From contig CAJQUN010000003.1 of assembly GCA_907163345.1 (NCBI GenBank), positions 25,931,879 to 25,995,878 of the forward strand: 64,000 bases of DNA, read 5' to 3'. The notes beneath the pieces were generated by a model, which was not told the origin of the DNA, ran no database searches, and saw only the letters and a list, made by a program, of their open reading frames with translations. Each line of letters opens with the position of its first letter. Positions within the stretch are counted from its first letter, which is position 1. The translations under genes and the position numbers were made by a program. Below are positions 42,922-54,348 of the stretch, piece after piece. The stretch is from Haberlea rhodopensis (Eukaryota; Streptophyta; Magnoliopsida; Lamiales; Gesneriaceae).

Positions 42922-45583
42922 CAAGAAGGGTAATTGGTCGGCCAATAGAGGATCTTCACAAGGGGATAGGCCGGGAGAGCCGAGGTGCAACAATTGTGGA
43001 GGACCACATTCTTCAAACAAGTGTCCTGCATGTTATGTTTGTGGCAAGATGGGCCACATTGCTCGGTATTGTCCCACCAGGGGAGGCCAGTCAGAGTATC
43101 AGGGCAGCAGGCCAAGGTTTGAGGACAGGACAGTGCAGCAGAGGCAGCAGTTTGGGCCTCGTCCGTCGGGAGGTCAGACAGTGGGACCGTCCCAGGGACA
43201 GGTATATGCACTGACCAGAGAGCAGGCTCAGGCAGCCCCGGAGGAGGTGATTGCCGGTACGTGTCATTTATTTACGTACCCTGCTTTTGTTTTGATAGAT
43301 ACAGGTGCCTCCCATTCTTTTGTGTCTGTGGGATTCGTGGAGAGACACCATATGCGCACGTCTTCTTTACCCACGCCTCTCCTTGTCTCGACACCCACTG
43401 GAAGAAATGTCGTTGCGGATCAGTTTATGGCAGACTGCCTCATTTATTTTGAGGGCAACGAATTGAGATCAGACTTGATTGTGCTGGGTATGTCAGACTT
43501 CGACAGTATCTTGGGTATTGATGTTCTGAACAGATATCAGGCAGTGGTAGATTGCCGACAGAGGACAGTGAAGTTCAGACCTGAGTTGGGCAGTCAGTGG
43601 ACTTTCTATGGCAACGGTTCTCGTGCGAAGATTCCGTTGATTTCAGCGATCAAGATGACTCAGTTGTTGGAACGTGGACACACGGGCTATCTTATTTATG
43701 CCGTGGACACGTCTGGGAAGAGTAAAGAACTGAGAGTTGAGGATGTGCCAGTAGTGGCAGAATTTGCTGATGTATTTCCAGAAGAGATCCCAGGATTTCC
43801 ACCGGCTAGGGAAGTTGAATTTGGGATCGAGTTGTTGCCAGGGACATCCGCTATCTCTCGTGCACCTTATAGGATGGCACCGGCTGAGTTGAGAGAGTTG
43901 AAAGAGCAGTTGCAGGATCTCCTGGACAAGGGGTATATACGCCCGAGCGTGTCGCCATGGGGCGCACCAGTTCTCTTTGTGAAAAAGAAGGACGGTTCGA
44001 TGCGGTTGTGTATCGATTACCGGCAACTGAATAAGGCTACAGTGAAGAACAAGTATCCTCTCCCAAGGATAGATGACTTGTTTGATCAGTTGCAGGGTAC
44101 CAGGGTGTATATCAAGATTGATTTGAGATCCGGGTATCATCAGATTCGGGTCAGAGAGGAAGATGTGCAGAAGACAGCGTTCCGGACCCGATATGGGCAT
44201 TATGAGTTCCTAGTGATGCCGTTCGGCGTGATGAATGCTCCAGCAGTCTTTATGAGTCTGATGAACAGAGTGTTTCAGCAGTACCTTGATCAGTTCGTCA
44301 TCGTGTTTATTGACGACATTCTTATCTACTCCCGGAGCGAGGAAGATCATGTGAAACACTTGAGGACAGTGCTTCAGATTCTCAGAGAGCATCAGTTGTA
44401 TGCTAAGCTCAGTAAGTGCGAGTTTTGGCTGAGCAGTGTAGTGTTTCTGGGGCATGTCATATCGAGCAGCGGGATATCTGTAGATCCCAAGAAGATTGAG
44501 GCTGTGATGGAGTGGGCTTCCCCCACTTCTGTGCCTGAGATCCGGAGTTTTCTTGGTTTGGCCGGGTATTATCGGCGCTTTGTTGAGGGCTTTTCGAAGA
44601 TTGCCAAGCCGCTGACTCAGTTGACTCAGAAGGGTGTGCCTTTCTTTTGGTCAGAAGCTTGTGAGGAGAGCTTCCAGGAGTTGAAGCACCGATTGACGAC
44701 GGCGCCAGTGTTAGTGATCCCGACGGAGAACTCCAGATTTGTTCTGTATACTGATGCATCACTGCAGGGCCTTGGATGTGTTCTGATGCAAGATAAGCAT
44801 GTGGTAGCTTATGCATCGAGGCAGTTGAAGCCGCATGAGACCAGATATCCAGTTCATGACTTGGAATTGGCGGCTATCATCTTCGCCCTGAAGATCTGGA
44901 GGCATTACTTATATGGTACGTCGTTTACCATTTACACGGATCACAAGAGCCTCAAGTTTCTATTCACTCAGGCGGAGCTGAACATGAGACAGAGGAGATG
45001 GATGGACCTACTCAAGGACTATGACTGTGAGATAGAGTACCATCCCGGGAAAGCCAATTTGACAGCGGACGCCTTGAGCCGGAAAGTGAGGAGTTCTGCT
45101 GAGGACGTCATCCATTTGTCGGCTATGATGACCTCCTATTGCCATCTCGGCTATGATTTTGATATAATGATGACCTCCTATTGCCATCTCGGCTATGATT
45201 TTGATATAGATGCATCACCAGTGTATGTCTCTACCTTATTAGCTGAGCCAGATATTTATGAGAACATCAGGAGAGCTCAGAGATCAGATGCTGAGGTTCA
45301 GAGATGGTTGTCTATAGTGCATCTTGGTCAGCCGACGAAGTTCAGAGTGGCCGACGACGGATCTTTGAGATTGGGTAACCGCTGGGTAGTTCCGAGTACG
45401 CCGGAGTTGCGTAAGGGAATCTTGGAGCGAGCTCACAGTAGCAGACTTAGCATCCACCCAGGCGGGAAGAAGATGTACAGAGATCTGCGTGGTCAGTTTT
45501 GGTGGAAGAGAATGAAGTCTGATGTCGTCGCTTTTGTGAAGAGGTGTCTGATCTGCCAGCAGGTTAAGGCAGAGAGGCAGAGA
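42875..45583 (+). pseudogene. pol: Chromovirus pol, second unit, upstream part
   Basis: Open from about 42842 to the insertion. Domains in order: knuckle CYVCGKMGHIARYC (about 43030), protease LIDTGASHSF (about 43297), RT from YRMAPAELREL to FIDDILIYSR (43865-44335), RNase H with LYTDASLQGLGCVL (about 44735) and YTDHKSLKFLFTQAELNMRQ, and the integrase zinc region ending CLICQQVKAERQR at 45583. A 42-base in-frame duplication repeats MMTSYCHLGYDFDI at 45125-45208. The nested element then splits the integrase. Its downstream part resumes at 53176. Confidence 0.92.
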
Positions 45584-46990
45584 TGTAGGGTCTACCTACC
45601 TTAACATCAGTTTAATAACGTATTATGAACTAAACATGCATTAGAGACATTCTTAGAGTACTGGTTGTTATGTGAGCTCAAGGTAATTACAGGCCAAAAT
45701 GAAACTTCAATGCTTAGTTAATTACATTCCCCAAAAAGAATGTTAATGCTAACAAAATCCTGTATCTATCTTCTTATGTTCCTCAGCTCACCATCTCAAC
45801 CCGGCCCTTAGTCTCGATCCAAAAGTGTACCTACAGGAACAACCCATCGTGAGCATGTACATCATGAGATAAAGGCATATAAATAATGCATGGGAATAAT
45901 TGATAACATATACTTCCTGTTTAATAGTACTATCCTTCCTTGGTTGTCCCTGTGTCATAATTACGTATATGATCATTAGTTCAAGACATGAATGAATAAC
46001 ATCGTACTTCGTATAAGAGCTCACAACAATCCATGTTAATTAGAAATGGGACTGTCCGGGTACTATTATGACAGCGGCACAATTGGCCCCCTCGCTCGAC
46101 ATAACACATCTTATGATACCCATCGCTACGCCTTGATAGCGGATGTATCTCTTATTCAGCGGATGATACCCGTCGCTACACCTTGATAGCGGATGTACCC
46201 CATCGCTCAGCGGATGATACCCATCGCTACACCTAGCGGATGTACCCCATCGCTCAGTTATGTGAGCGGCAAGGCCTTCCTCGCTTGCCCATAATAGTCA
46301 CCGGACATTCGACCACTCTAAGTAGCATAGTCAACATGTATCATCATCTTAAAAGCATCATCATTCCAAACATCATCACCGTATCGTAATTGTTATCGTA
46401 ACATCATATCATCTTCGTTTATCACAATATCATCATCAATAATCATCATAAACATCATAATCATCATCATAAACACTTACACAATTTAATGTATAGTCAT
46501 AGTTGAGGAATATGTTACCGTTGATGCCCGTACGTTTCTTACGTACCTTATCAAAATGTGGCGAAGTCGTAGTACTTTATCGTCTCGAAGTTGTGGGTCC
46601 TTGGGATGGTTCAAGAAATGCAAGGATGAAGCTTTGACAAGAATTTCTTCCCACCTTTAGGGTTAATTTCGAAAATGGGGGAAAGGGAATTTGGGAAAGT
46701 GGTTTTGGGAGTTTGAGTGTAAAAGTGAGGTGGGGTAAAAGTGGTGGGTTATATCTTACTTTTAATTTGTACCCCAATAACAACATGATGTATTTAAAAT
46801 ACATTAACATGATAAGCATTTACAATTTGTAATCAACTTCATTAAACTCACATCATCCTCATACTTAAAATTAACATCCTTAAATCATGTTACTTCTTCA
46901 TTTCCCAAACATGGCTTAAACATCATAATAAATCATCATATAAACATAATTAATGTTCAAGTTACCATCAATTAATTTCGGGGCATTACA
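45584..46990 (-). repeat. 3' LTR of nested chromovirus
   Basis: Minus-strand TGTAATGCCCCGAAATTAAT to GTAGACCCTACA. Inside are an ATCATC-rich tract (46340-46480), a roughly 50-base repeat with GATACCCATCGCTAC (units at 46115, 46165, 46216), and a GCGAG/CCGCT cluster. It differs from 51764-53170 at 45907 (C versus T at 52087) only. Confidence 0.95.
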
Positions 46991-47004
46991 TTACTCCCCT
47001 ACTT
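46991..47004 (-). other. Polypurine tract of nested chromovirus
   Basis: The minus strand reads AAGTAGGGGAGTAA right before the 3' LTR start TGTAATGCC. It differs from the host tract (AAGTAGGGGAGTAT) only at the last base. Confidence 0.85.
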
Positions 47005-47034
47005 ATAAGATTTCGTCCTCGAAATCGCATGCAC

Positions 47035-50000
47035 TTACCCAAAAGAAACTAAACATAAATCATACCAGAAAATAGTTCCGGGTAGTGCTGCACCATATGC
47101 CGTTTCCGTCTCCCACGTAGCCTCCTCGACACCCCGGCGATCCCACTGAACTTTGACCATTGGTATTATCTTACTTCGTAGCCTGCGATCCTCACGATCA
47201 AGGATTCTAACCGGTCGTTCAACATAGGATACATCTGAACTCAACTGAACCTCCGAAGGCTGCAATACATGAGACGGATCGGGTTCATACTTTCTCAACA
47301 TGGAAACGTGGAAAACATCATGAATACCGGATAAGGACGGCGGTAGGGCTAAACGGTAGGCCAAAGTACCGATGCGCTGCAATATCTCATACGGCCCCAC
47401 ATACCTCGGAGATAACTTTCCCCGCATACCAAAACGGACCACACCCCTGAAGGGTGAGATTTTCAAGAAAACCTTATCTCCCACTTGGAATTCTAGCGGT
47501 CGTCGCCGCTTATTGGCATAAGCCGCTTGTCTATCTTGGGCCGCTTTCATCTTTAAACGTATTGTCTTGATCTTCTCTTCCATATCTTTAATCATATCCG
47601 GTCCTCCGACCGCCCTACTAGTCAAGTCCTCCCAAAACAGCGGGGACCTACATCGTCGTCCATAGAGGGCTTCAAAAGGAGCCATTTGGATGCTCGCCTG
47701 ATAGCTGTTATTGTATGAGAACTCTACCAGTGGTATAGACTCTTGCCACGGAGTATCAAACTCTAAAACACATGCCCGCAACATATCTTCGAGCGTCTGT
47801 ATAGTGCGCTCCGTTTGACCATCTGTCTGAGGGTGATAAGCTGTACTCAGTCTCACCTCGGTGCCCAAAGCTGTCTGGAGACCCTCCCAAAAATGAGAAG
47901 TGAACCTCGGGTCTCTGTCAGACACTATCGAAACCGGAATGCCATGCAACCTTACCACATCCCGCACATAGAGTTGGGCCATCTTTAAGTATGTGAAGGT
48001 CATACTGTAAGGGATGAAATGGGCCACCTTTGTCAGCCTGTCTACGATCACCCAGATCGCATCAAATCCAGAGGCTGACCTTGGCAAGTGGGTCACGAAG
48101 TCCATAGATATATGCTCCCACTTCCACTTAGGTACCTCCAAGCTCTTCAGCTCGCCGCCAGGCCTCTGCCTTTCCGCCTTTACTTGCTGGCAGATTAAAC
48201 ATCTCTTAACAAAACTGATTACATCACGCTTCATGCGTCTCCACCAGAATTGACCACTCAGGTCCTTATACATCTTTCTTCCTCCTGGGTGAATACTGAA
48301 CCGACTACTGTGAGCTCGTTCCAATATTCCTTTACGTAACTCTGGTGCATCTGGGACTACCCATCGGTTGCCCAGTCTTAATGAATCATCTTCAGCCACT
48401 CTAAACTTTGTTGGCTGACCTCGAAGTGCTATTGATAACCATCTCCGAACCTCATCATCCGACTTCTGGGCTTCCCTGATTGCCTCAAATACGTCTGGCT
48501 CGGCCAGTAAGGTCGACACTCGAACCGGCGACGTGTCCACATCAAAATCATAGCCTAAATGGCAGTAAGAAGTCATCATGGCCGACAAGCTCATAGTATC
48601 CTCAGCGGTGTTCTTCACCTTTCGGCTTAAGGCATCTGCTATCATATTCGCTTTACCCGGATGGTACTCTATCTCACAATCATAATCTTTGAGCAAGTCC
48701 ATCCATCTTCGTTGTCTCATATTCAGTTCTGCTTGGGTGAATAAGAATTTCAAACTCTTATGGTCTGTAAAGATGGTAAACGTCGTACCATAAAGATAAT
48801 GACGCCAAATCTTCAAGGCGAAAATGATGGCTGCCAGCTCCAGGTCATGGACTGGGTACCTCGTCTCATGAGGTTTCAGCTGCCTCGAAGCATAAGCCAC
48901 CACATGCCTATCTTGCATCAACACACAACCCAGACCTTGCAATGATGCATCCGTGTACAAAGCAAACTTCTTATCCTCGGAAGGGATTACCAACACTGGC
49001 GCTGTCGTCAAGCGACGCTTCAACTCTTGGAAGCCCTCTTCACAAGCTTCTGACCAATAGAACGGAACCCCCTTCTGAGTCAGCTGGGTCAACGGCTTAG
49101 CGATCTTAGAAAATCCCTCGACAAAACGTCGGTAGTAGCCCGCTAAACCAAGGAAGCTCCGTATCTCAGGCACAGAAGTGGGTGCAGCCCACTCCATAAC
49201 AGCTTCAATCTTACGGGGATCCACAGATATACCACGGCTGGATATTACATGACCCAAGAACACCACACTGTCCAACCAAAACTCGCACTTGCTAAGCTTT
49301 GCATATAGTTGATGATCCCTAAGGATCTGGAGTACTGTCCTCAAGTGCTCAACATGTTCTTCTTCAGTCCGGGAGTAGACAAGTATGTCATCGATGAAAA
49401 CTATGACGAACTGGTCCAAATATGGCTGGAATACCCTGTTCATTAAACTCATGAAAACAGCTGGGGCATTCGTCACCCCAAAGGGCATGACTAAGAATTC
49501 ATAGTGCCCATATCTGGTTCTGAAAGCTGTCTTCTGTACATCATCCTCCCTAACTCGGATCTGGTGGTACCCTGACCTCAAATCAATCTTACTGTACAAC
49601 CTCGTACCCTGTAACTGGTCAAACAAATCATCGATCCTTGGGAGGGGGTACTTATTCTTCACGGTAGCTTTGTTCAGTTGTCTGTAATCGATGCACAGAC
49701 GCATCGAGCCATCTTTCTTCTTAACAAATAACACTGGTGCACCCCAGGGCGATACGCTCGGGCGTATGTAGCCCTTATCAAGGAGTTCTTGCAACTGAAC
49801 TTTTAATTCCTTTAACTCCGGTGGTGCCATCCTATACGGGGCACGGGAAATGGCTGACGTCCCCGGTAGTAATTCAATTCCAAATTCGACCTCTCTCGTC
49901 GGAGGAAATCCGGGAATCTCTTCAGGGAATACATCAGGAAACTCTGCCACTACGGGCACATCTTCAACCTTTAGTCCTTCCTTCTTTCCAGAAATATCAA

Positions 50001-51567
50001 CAGCATAAATAAGGTATCCCGTATGGCCTCGTCCCAATAGTTGTGTCATCTTGACCGCGGATATTAACGGAATCTTTGAACGAGAACCATCCCCATAGAA
50101 CGTCCACTGAGCCCCTTCATCAGATCTGAAACGGACAGTCTTCTGCCTGCAGTTCACAACCGCTTGGTACTTATTTAGAACATCAATGCCCAAAATACAG
50201 TCGAAGTCCGACATCCTCAGAATGATCAAATCCGACCTTAACTTGTTATCCTCAAAATAAATGAGGCCATCATAGACAATCTGATCAGCAATCAAACTCC
50301 TTCCAGCGGGTGTCGAGACTACAAGAGGCGTGGGCGACGGAGCAGTGCATATGTGGTGCCTTTCCACAAAACTCGTCGACAAAAAGGAGTGTGACGCACC
50401 TGTGTCGATCAATATAAAGGCAGGGTGCGTAAATAAAAGACACGTACCCGCTATGACTTCCTCCGGAGCTGCTGTAGCCTGCTCCCTCGTTAATGCATAC
50501 ACTTGTCCTTGAGGTGGTCCCGCAGGCTGACTTCCATATTGCCTCGGTACATATGGGGGTCTATGTGGTGCTGCTCTGTCTGTCGACCTCCCAGTAGAAT
50601 TTTGCTGCCTTCCCCTGTTGGGACATTGTCGAGCAAAGTGGCCTCTCTCGCCACAAACATAACATCCAACACAATTCTTCGTCAAATGGGGCTGTCCACA
50701 AAGAGAGCATTGTACCTCTCCACCAACGCTGCCTCCCCTAGACTGTCCTCTTCTTGGTGGGGCGTCACTCCTGCGGTTTCCTCTCCATCGGTTATCGGGC
50801 CTCCTTCCACTGAATTTAGACGCTGAAGCGCTCCCTCCAGGCTTAAATTGATCACCCCTTGGTTTCAAATTGTCGGGAGTAGATCTCTGAGGGGGTGCTG
50901 GAGGTGGTACAGCATTAGGGTATGCACCAACCCCCAGTTCAGCCAACTCAGCCCGGTTAAGTGCATCGTCAAAGCAGGTAGGGCCATATGTAATTACCCT
51001 ATCATAGAGTTCTGGCCTTAAACCCTTCATGAAGTTCCTCATTTTAGCTTGAGTGTCGGCAGCGATATGAGGTACATATCTGAGTAGAGAACAGTAGTGG
51101 AGGGCATAATCTGACACCGGCATAGTACCTTGCTTCAACTTATTAAACTCATCTTCTTTAGCTTGACGGGCAGCCGCTGAGAAGTAACGGGCCAGGAATC
51201 TTGTTCTGAACAGTTTCCAGTTTACTTCTTGACCTTGTGCCTCTTGTTCAATCACGGTGGTCCTCCACCACATCAGTGCTTTCTTGGCTAGCTGGAACTC
51301 TGCCAGCCTTATCCAGGCTGTCTTTGCACACGGGGCTGCCACAAATATTTGTTCTATCCTTTCTAGCCATTCTTCGGCTCGCTCCCCTGTCTCAGTCCCT
51401 TCGAATGTCGGGGGCCGATATGCTAGAAACTGAGTCAGACTCAATTCTCCCGGTAATAGCTGTTGTTCGGACGGCTCCTCGCCTAGGGCTGGCGGGGGTA
51501 GGGGATTCGTGCGCCCCGCACTAGCGTTCACACTTACAGCATCACCAATGTCGATATTTGCTGCCAT
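47035..51567 (-). CDS. gag-pol: Intact gag-pol polyprotein of nested chromovirus
   Basis: One uninterrupted frame. The start is taken at the ATG 51565-51567 (MAANIDIGD), directly after a TTGTGTTGCAG/T sequence, not the ATG four codons upstream. Approximate positions in the 1514-codon frame: capsid 50-245, knuckle CYVCGERGHFARQC 305, protease LIDTGASHSF 390, RT 590-770 with FIDDILVYS near 725, RNase H LYTDASLQGLGCVL near 870, integrase zinc region ending CLICQQ near 1125, catalytic SMDFVTHL, SDRDPRFTSHF and YHPQTDGQTERT near 1160, 1213 and 1255, and a chromodomain-like end PVRILDREDRRLRSKIIPM near 1451. All expected catalytic residues are present. The last 20 or so residues are in another frame than in 53176-54336. 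Confidence 0.96.
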   Translation of the reverse strand: MAANIDIGDAVSVNASAGRTNPLPPPALGEEPSEQQLLPGELSLTQFLAYRPPTFEGTETGERAEEWLERIEQIFVAAPCAKTAWIRLAEFQLAKKALMWWRTTVIEQEAQGQEVNWKLFRTRFLARYFSAAARQAKEDEFNKLKQGTMPVSDYALHYCSLLRYVPHIAADTQAKMRNFMKGLRPELYDRVITYGPTCFDDALNRAELAELGVGAYPNAVPPPAPPQRSTPDNLKPRGDQFKPGGSASASKFSGRRPDNRWRGNRRSDAPPRRGQSRGGSVGGEVQCSLCGQPHLTKNCVGCYVCGERGHFARQCPNRGRQQNSTGRSTDRAAPHRPPYVPRQYGSQPAGPPQGQVYALTREQATAAPEEVIAGTCLLFTHPAFILIDTGASHSFLSTSFVERHHICTAPSPTPLVVSTPAGRSLIADQIVYDGLIYFEDNKLRSDLIILRMSDFDCILGIDVLNKYQAVVNCRQKTVRFRSDEGAQWTFYGDGSRSKIPLISAVKMTQLLGRGHTGYLIYAVDISGKKEGLKVEDVPVVAEFPDVFPEEIPGFPPTREVEFGIELLPGTSAISRAPYRMAPPELKELKVQLQELLDKGYIRPSVSPWGAPVLFVKKKDGSMRLCIDYRQLNKATVKNKYPLPRIDDLFDQLQGTRLYSKIDLRSGYHQIRVREDDVQKTAFRTRYGHYEFLVMPFGVTNAPAVFMSLMNRVFQPYLDQFVIVFIDDILVYSRTEEEHVEHLRTVLQILRDHQLYAKLSKCEFWLDSVVFLGHVISSRGISVDPRKIEAVMEWAAPTSVPEIRSFLGLAGYYRRFVEGFSKIAKPLTQLTQKGVPFYWSEACEEGFQELKRRLTTAPVLVIPSEDKKFALYTDASLQGLGCVLMQDRHVVAYASRQLKPHETRYPVHDLELAAIIFALKIWRHYLYGTTFTIFTDHKSLKFLFTQAELNMRQRRWMDLLKDYDCEIEYHPGKANMIADALSRKVKNTAEDTMSLSAMMTSYCHLGYDFDVDTSPVRVSTLLAEPDVFEAIREAQKSDDEVRRWLSIALRGQPTKFRVAEDDSLRLGNRWVVPDAPELRKGILERAHSSRFSIHPGGRKMYKDLSGQFWWRRMKRDVISFVKRCLICQQVKAERQRPGGELKSLEVPKWKWEHISMDFVTHLPRSASGFDAIWVIVDRLTKVAHFIPYSMTFTYLKMAQLYVRDVVRLHGIPVSIVSDRDPRFTSHFWEGLQTALGTEVRLSTAYHPQTDGQTERTIQTLEDMLRACVLEFDTPWQESIPLVEFSYNNSYQASIQMAPFEALYGRRCRSPLFWEDLTSRAVGGPDMIKDMEEKIKTIRLKMKAAQDRQAAYANKRRRPLEFQVGDKVFLKISPFRGVVRFGMRGKLSPRYVGPYEILQRIGTLAYRLALPPSLSGIHDVFHVSMLRKYEPDPSHVLQPSEVQLSSDVSYVERPVRILDREDRRLRSKIIPMVKVQWDRRGVEEATWETETAYGAALPGTIFWYDLCLVSFG

Positions 51568-51763
51568 ACTGCAACACAAGGGTTAACAACAAAATCCAAA
51601 AGCAGTTCATATATACATCGTCAGAAACCATAACATGTTATCATAACAGTCATATACTTCATGTGTAACATAGCATGTCAAGAGCAAGCGCCTAGCCAAC
51701 CTACTGCTAAGGCTACCCTTCACTCATCCCCGGGTTATCTAACCACTGCTCTGATACCACTAA
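51568..51763 (-). other. Primer site and leader of nested chromovirus
   Basis: TGGTATCAGAGC on the minus strand at 51748-51759 is a perfect initiator-Met primer site, four bases from the LTR. The leader ends in a pyrimidine-containing TTGTTAACCCTTGTGTTGCAG before the gag ATG. Its possible donor is AG/GCGCTT, where the other chromoviruses have AG/GTGCTT. Confidence 0.88.
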
Positions 51764-53170
51764 TGTAGGGTCTACCTACCTTAACATCAGTTTAATAACG
51801 TATTATGAACTAAACATGCATTAGAGACATTCTTAGAGTACTGGTTGTTATGTGAGCTCAAGGTAATTACAGGCCAAAATGAAACTTCAATGCTTAGTTA
51901 ATTACATTCCCCAAAAAGAATGTTAATGCTAACAAAATCCTGTATCTATCTTCTTATGTTCCTCAGCTCACCATCTCAACCCGGCCCTTAGTCTCGATCC
52001 AAAAGTGTACCTACAGGAACAACCCATCGTGAGCATGTACATCATGAGATAAAGGCATATAAATAATGCATGGGAATAATTGATAATATATACTTCCTGT
52101 TTAATAGTACTATCCTTCCTTGGTTGTCCCTGTGTCATAATTACGTATATGATCATTAGTTCAAGACATGAATGAATAACATCGTACTTCGTATAAGAGC
52201 TCACAACAATCCATGTTAATTAGAAATGGGACTGTCCGGGTACTATTATGACAGCGGCACAATTGGCCCCCTCGCTCGACATAACACATCTTATGATACC
52301 CATCGCTACGCCTTGATAGCGGATGTATCTCTTATTCAGCGGATGATACCCGTCGCTACACCTTGATAGCGGATGTACCCCATCGCTCAGCGGATGATAC
52401 CCATCGCTACACCTAGCGGATGTACCCCATCGCTCAGTTATGTGAGCGGCAAGGCCTTCCTCGCTTGCCCATAATAGTCACCGGACATTCGACCACTCTA
52501 AGTAGCATAGTCAACATGTATCATCATCTTAAAAGCATCATCATTCCAAACATCATCACCGTATCGTAATTGTTATCGTAACATCATATCATCTTCGTTT
52601 ATCACAATATCATCATCAATAATCATCATAAACATCATAATCATCATCATAAACACTTACACAATTTAATGTATAGTCATAGTTGAGGAATATGTTACCG
52701 TTGATGCCCGTACGTTTCTTACGTACCTTATCAAAATGTGGCGAAGTCGTAGTACTTTATCGTCTCGAAGTTGTGGGTCCTTGGGATGGTTCAAGAAATG
52801 CAAGGATGAAGCTTTGACAAGAATTTCTTCCCACCTTTAGGGTTAATTTCGAAAATGGGGGAAAGGGAATTTGGGAAAGTGGTTTTGGGAGTTTGAGTGT
52901 AAAAGTGAGGTGGGGTAAAAGTGGTGGGTTATATCTTACTTTTAATTTGTACCCCAATAACAACATGATGTATTTAAAATACATTAACATGATAAGCATT
53001 TACAATTTGTAATCAACTTCATTAAACTCACATCATCCTCATACTTAAAATTAACATCCTTAAATCATGTTACTTCTTCATTTCCCAAACATGGCTTAAA
53101 CATCATAATAAATCATCATATAAACATAATTAATGTTCAAGTTACCATCAATTAATTTCGGGGCATTACA
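51764..53170 (-). repeat. 5' LTR of nested chromovirus
   Basis: 1407 bases, with the same features as 45584-46990 and a single difference. Followed on the plus strand by AGAGA, the target duplication, and then by the host integrase sequence. Confidence 0.95.
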
Positions 53171-53175
53171 AGAGA

Positions 53176-54336
53176 CCTGGCGGCGAATTGAGGAGCTTGG
53201 AGATACCGAAGTGGAAGTGGGAGCACATTTCCATGGACTTCGTGACTCATTTGCCGAGGAGTGCTTCAGGCTTCGATGCTATTTGGGTGATTGTGGACAG
53301 ATTGACCAAGGTAGCCCACTTTATCCCTTATAGCATGACCTTTACATTCTTGAGGATGGCGCAGTTATATATTAGAGATGTGGTGAGATTGCATGGGATC
53401 CCCGTTTCTATTGTGTCAGATCGAGATCCGCGATTCACATCTCATTTTTGGGAAGGCCTTCAGTCAGCCTTGGGAACTGAAGTCAGATTGAGCACTGCTT
53501 ATCATCCTCAGACGGATGGTCAGACCGAGCGCACAATTCAGACGCTCGAGGACATGCTGAGAGCTTGTGTTTTGGAGTTCGATACTTCTTGGCAGGATTC
53601 AGTGCCTCTGGTAGAGTTTTCTTATAACAATAGCTACCAGGCAAGTATTCAGATGGCTCCGTTTGAAGCTCTTTATGGCAGACGATGTAGATCACCCTTA
53701 TGTTGGGATGATTTGGACAGTAGACCAGTCGGAGGGCCTGAGTTGATCCGGGAAATGGAAGAAAAGATAAAGATTATAAGGCAGAAAATGAAAGCGGCCC
53801 AAGACAGACAGGCAGCTTATGCGAATAAACGGCGGAGACCGTTAGAATTTCGGTTGGGAGATAAGGTCTTTTTGAAGATCTCGCCTTTCAGAGGCGTTGT
53901 GCGATTTGGGATGCGCGGGAAACTGTCTCCGAGGTATGTTGGACCGTACGAGATTTTACAGCGCATTGGCACCTTAGCTTACCGACTGGCCTTGCCGCCT
54001 TCTTTATCTGGTATACATGATGTGTTTCATGTATCTATGCTGCGGAAGTATGAACCGGATCCGTCTCACGTGTTGCAGCCTTCCGAAGTTCAGTTGGAAT
54101 CAGATGTATCTTATGTGGAACGGCCTGTTAGAATTCTGGACAGAGCAGACCGTAGACTTCGGAACAAAGTGATACCAATGATCAAAGTTCAGTGGGATCG
54201 CAGGGGTGTCGAGGAGGCTATGTGGGAGACGGAGCAGCATATGGTGCAGCACTACCCGGAACTATTCTCTGGTATGAGTTTATGTTTAGTTTCTGTTGGG
54301 GTAAGTGCATGTGATTTCGAGGACGAAATCTTATAA
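53176..54336 (+). pseudogene. pol: Chromovirus integrase core and chromodomain, second unit
   Basis: Continuation of the gene split at 45583: the codons after the AGAGA duplication read on in frame (PGGELRSLEIPKWKWEHISM). The frame is open to its stop at 54336. It has FVTHLPRS, SDRDPRFTSHFWEG, YHPQTDGQTERTIQ, the YEILQRIGTLAYRLALP region, and a chromodomain-like VIPMIKVQWDRRGVEEAMWE ending QHMVQHYPELFSG, the usual chromovirus tail. It is inactive only because the nested element separates it from the upstream half and because gag is shifted. Confidence 0.92.
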
Positions 54337-54348
54337 GTAGGGGAGTAT

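Larger units (their letters stand above)
45584..53170 (-). mobile_element. Young intact Tekay-like chromovirus nested in integrase gene
   Basis: Complete structure on the minus strand: 5' LTR 51764-53170, primer site, leader, one gag-pol frame, polypurine tract, 3' LTR 45584-46990. Target duplication AGAGA at 45579-45583 and 53171-53175. The two LTRs are the same length (1407 bases) and differ at one position by direct reading. It is a related but distinct subfamily from its host: shorter LTR, no palindrome array, no LTR intron-like segment. It could be autonomous. Whether it is transcribed cannot be seen. Confidence 0.95.

Noticed and set aside
43643..44816. Minus-strand ORFs of 81-185 codons across the chromovirus pol
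   Set aside because: Antisense shadows of a conserved RT and protease frame on the plus strand.
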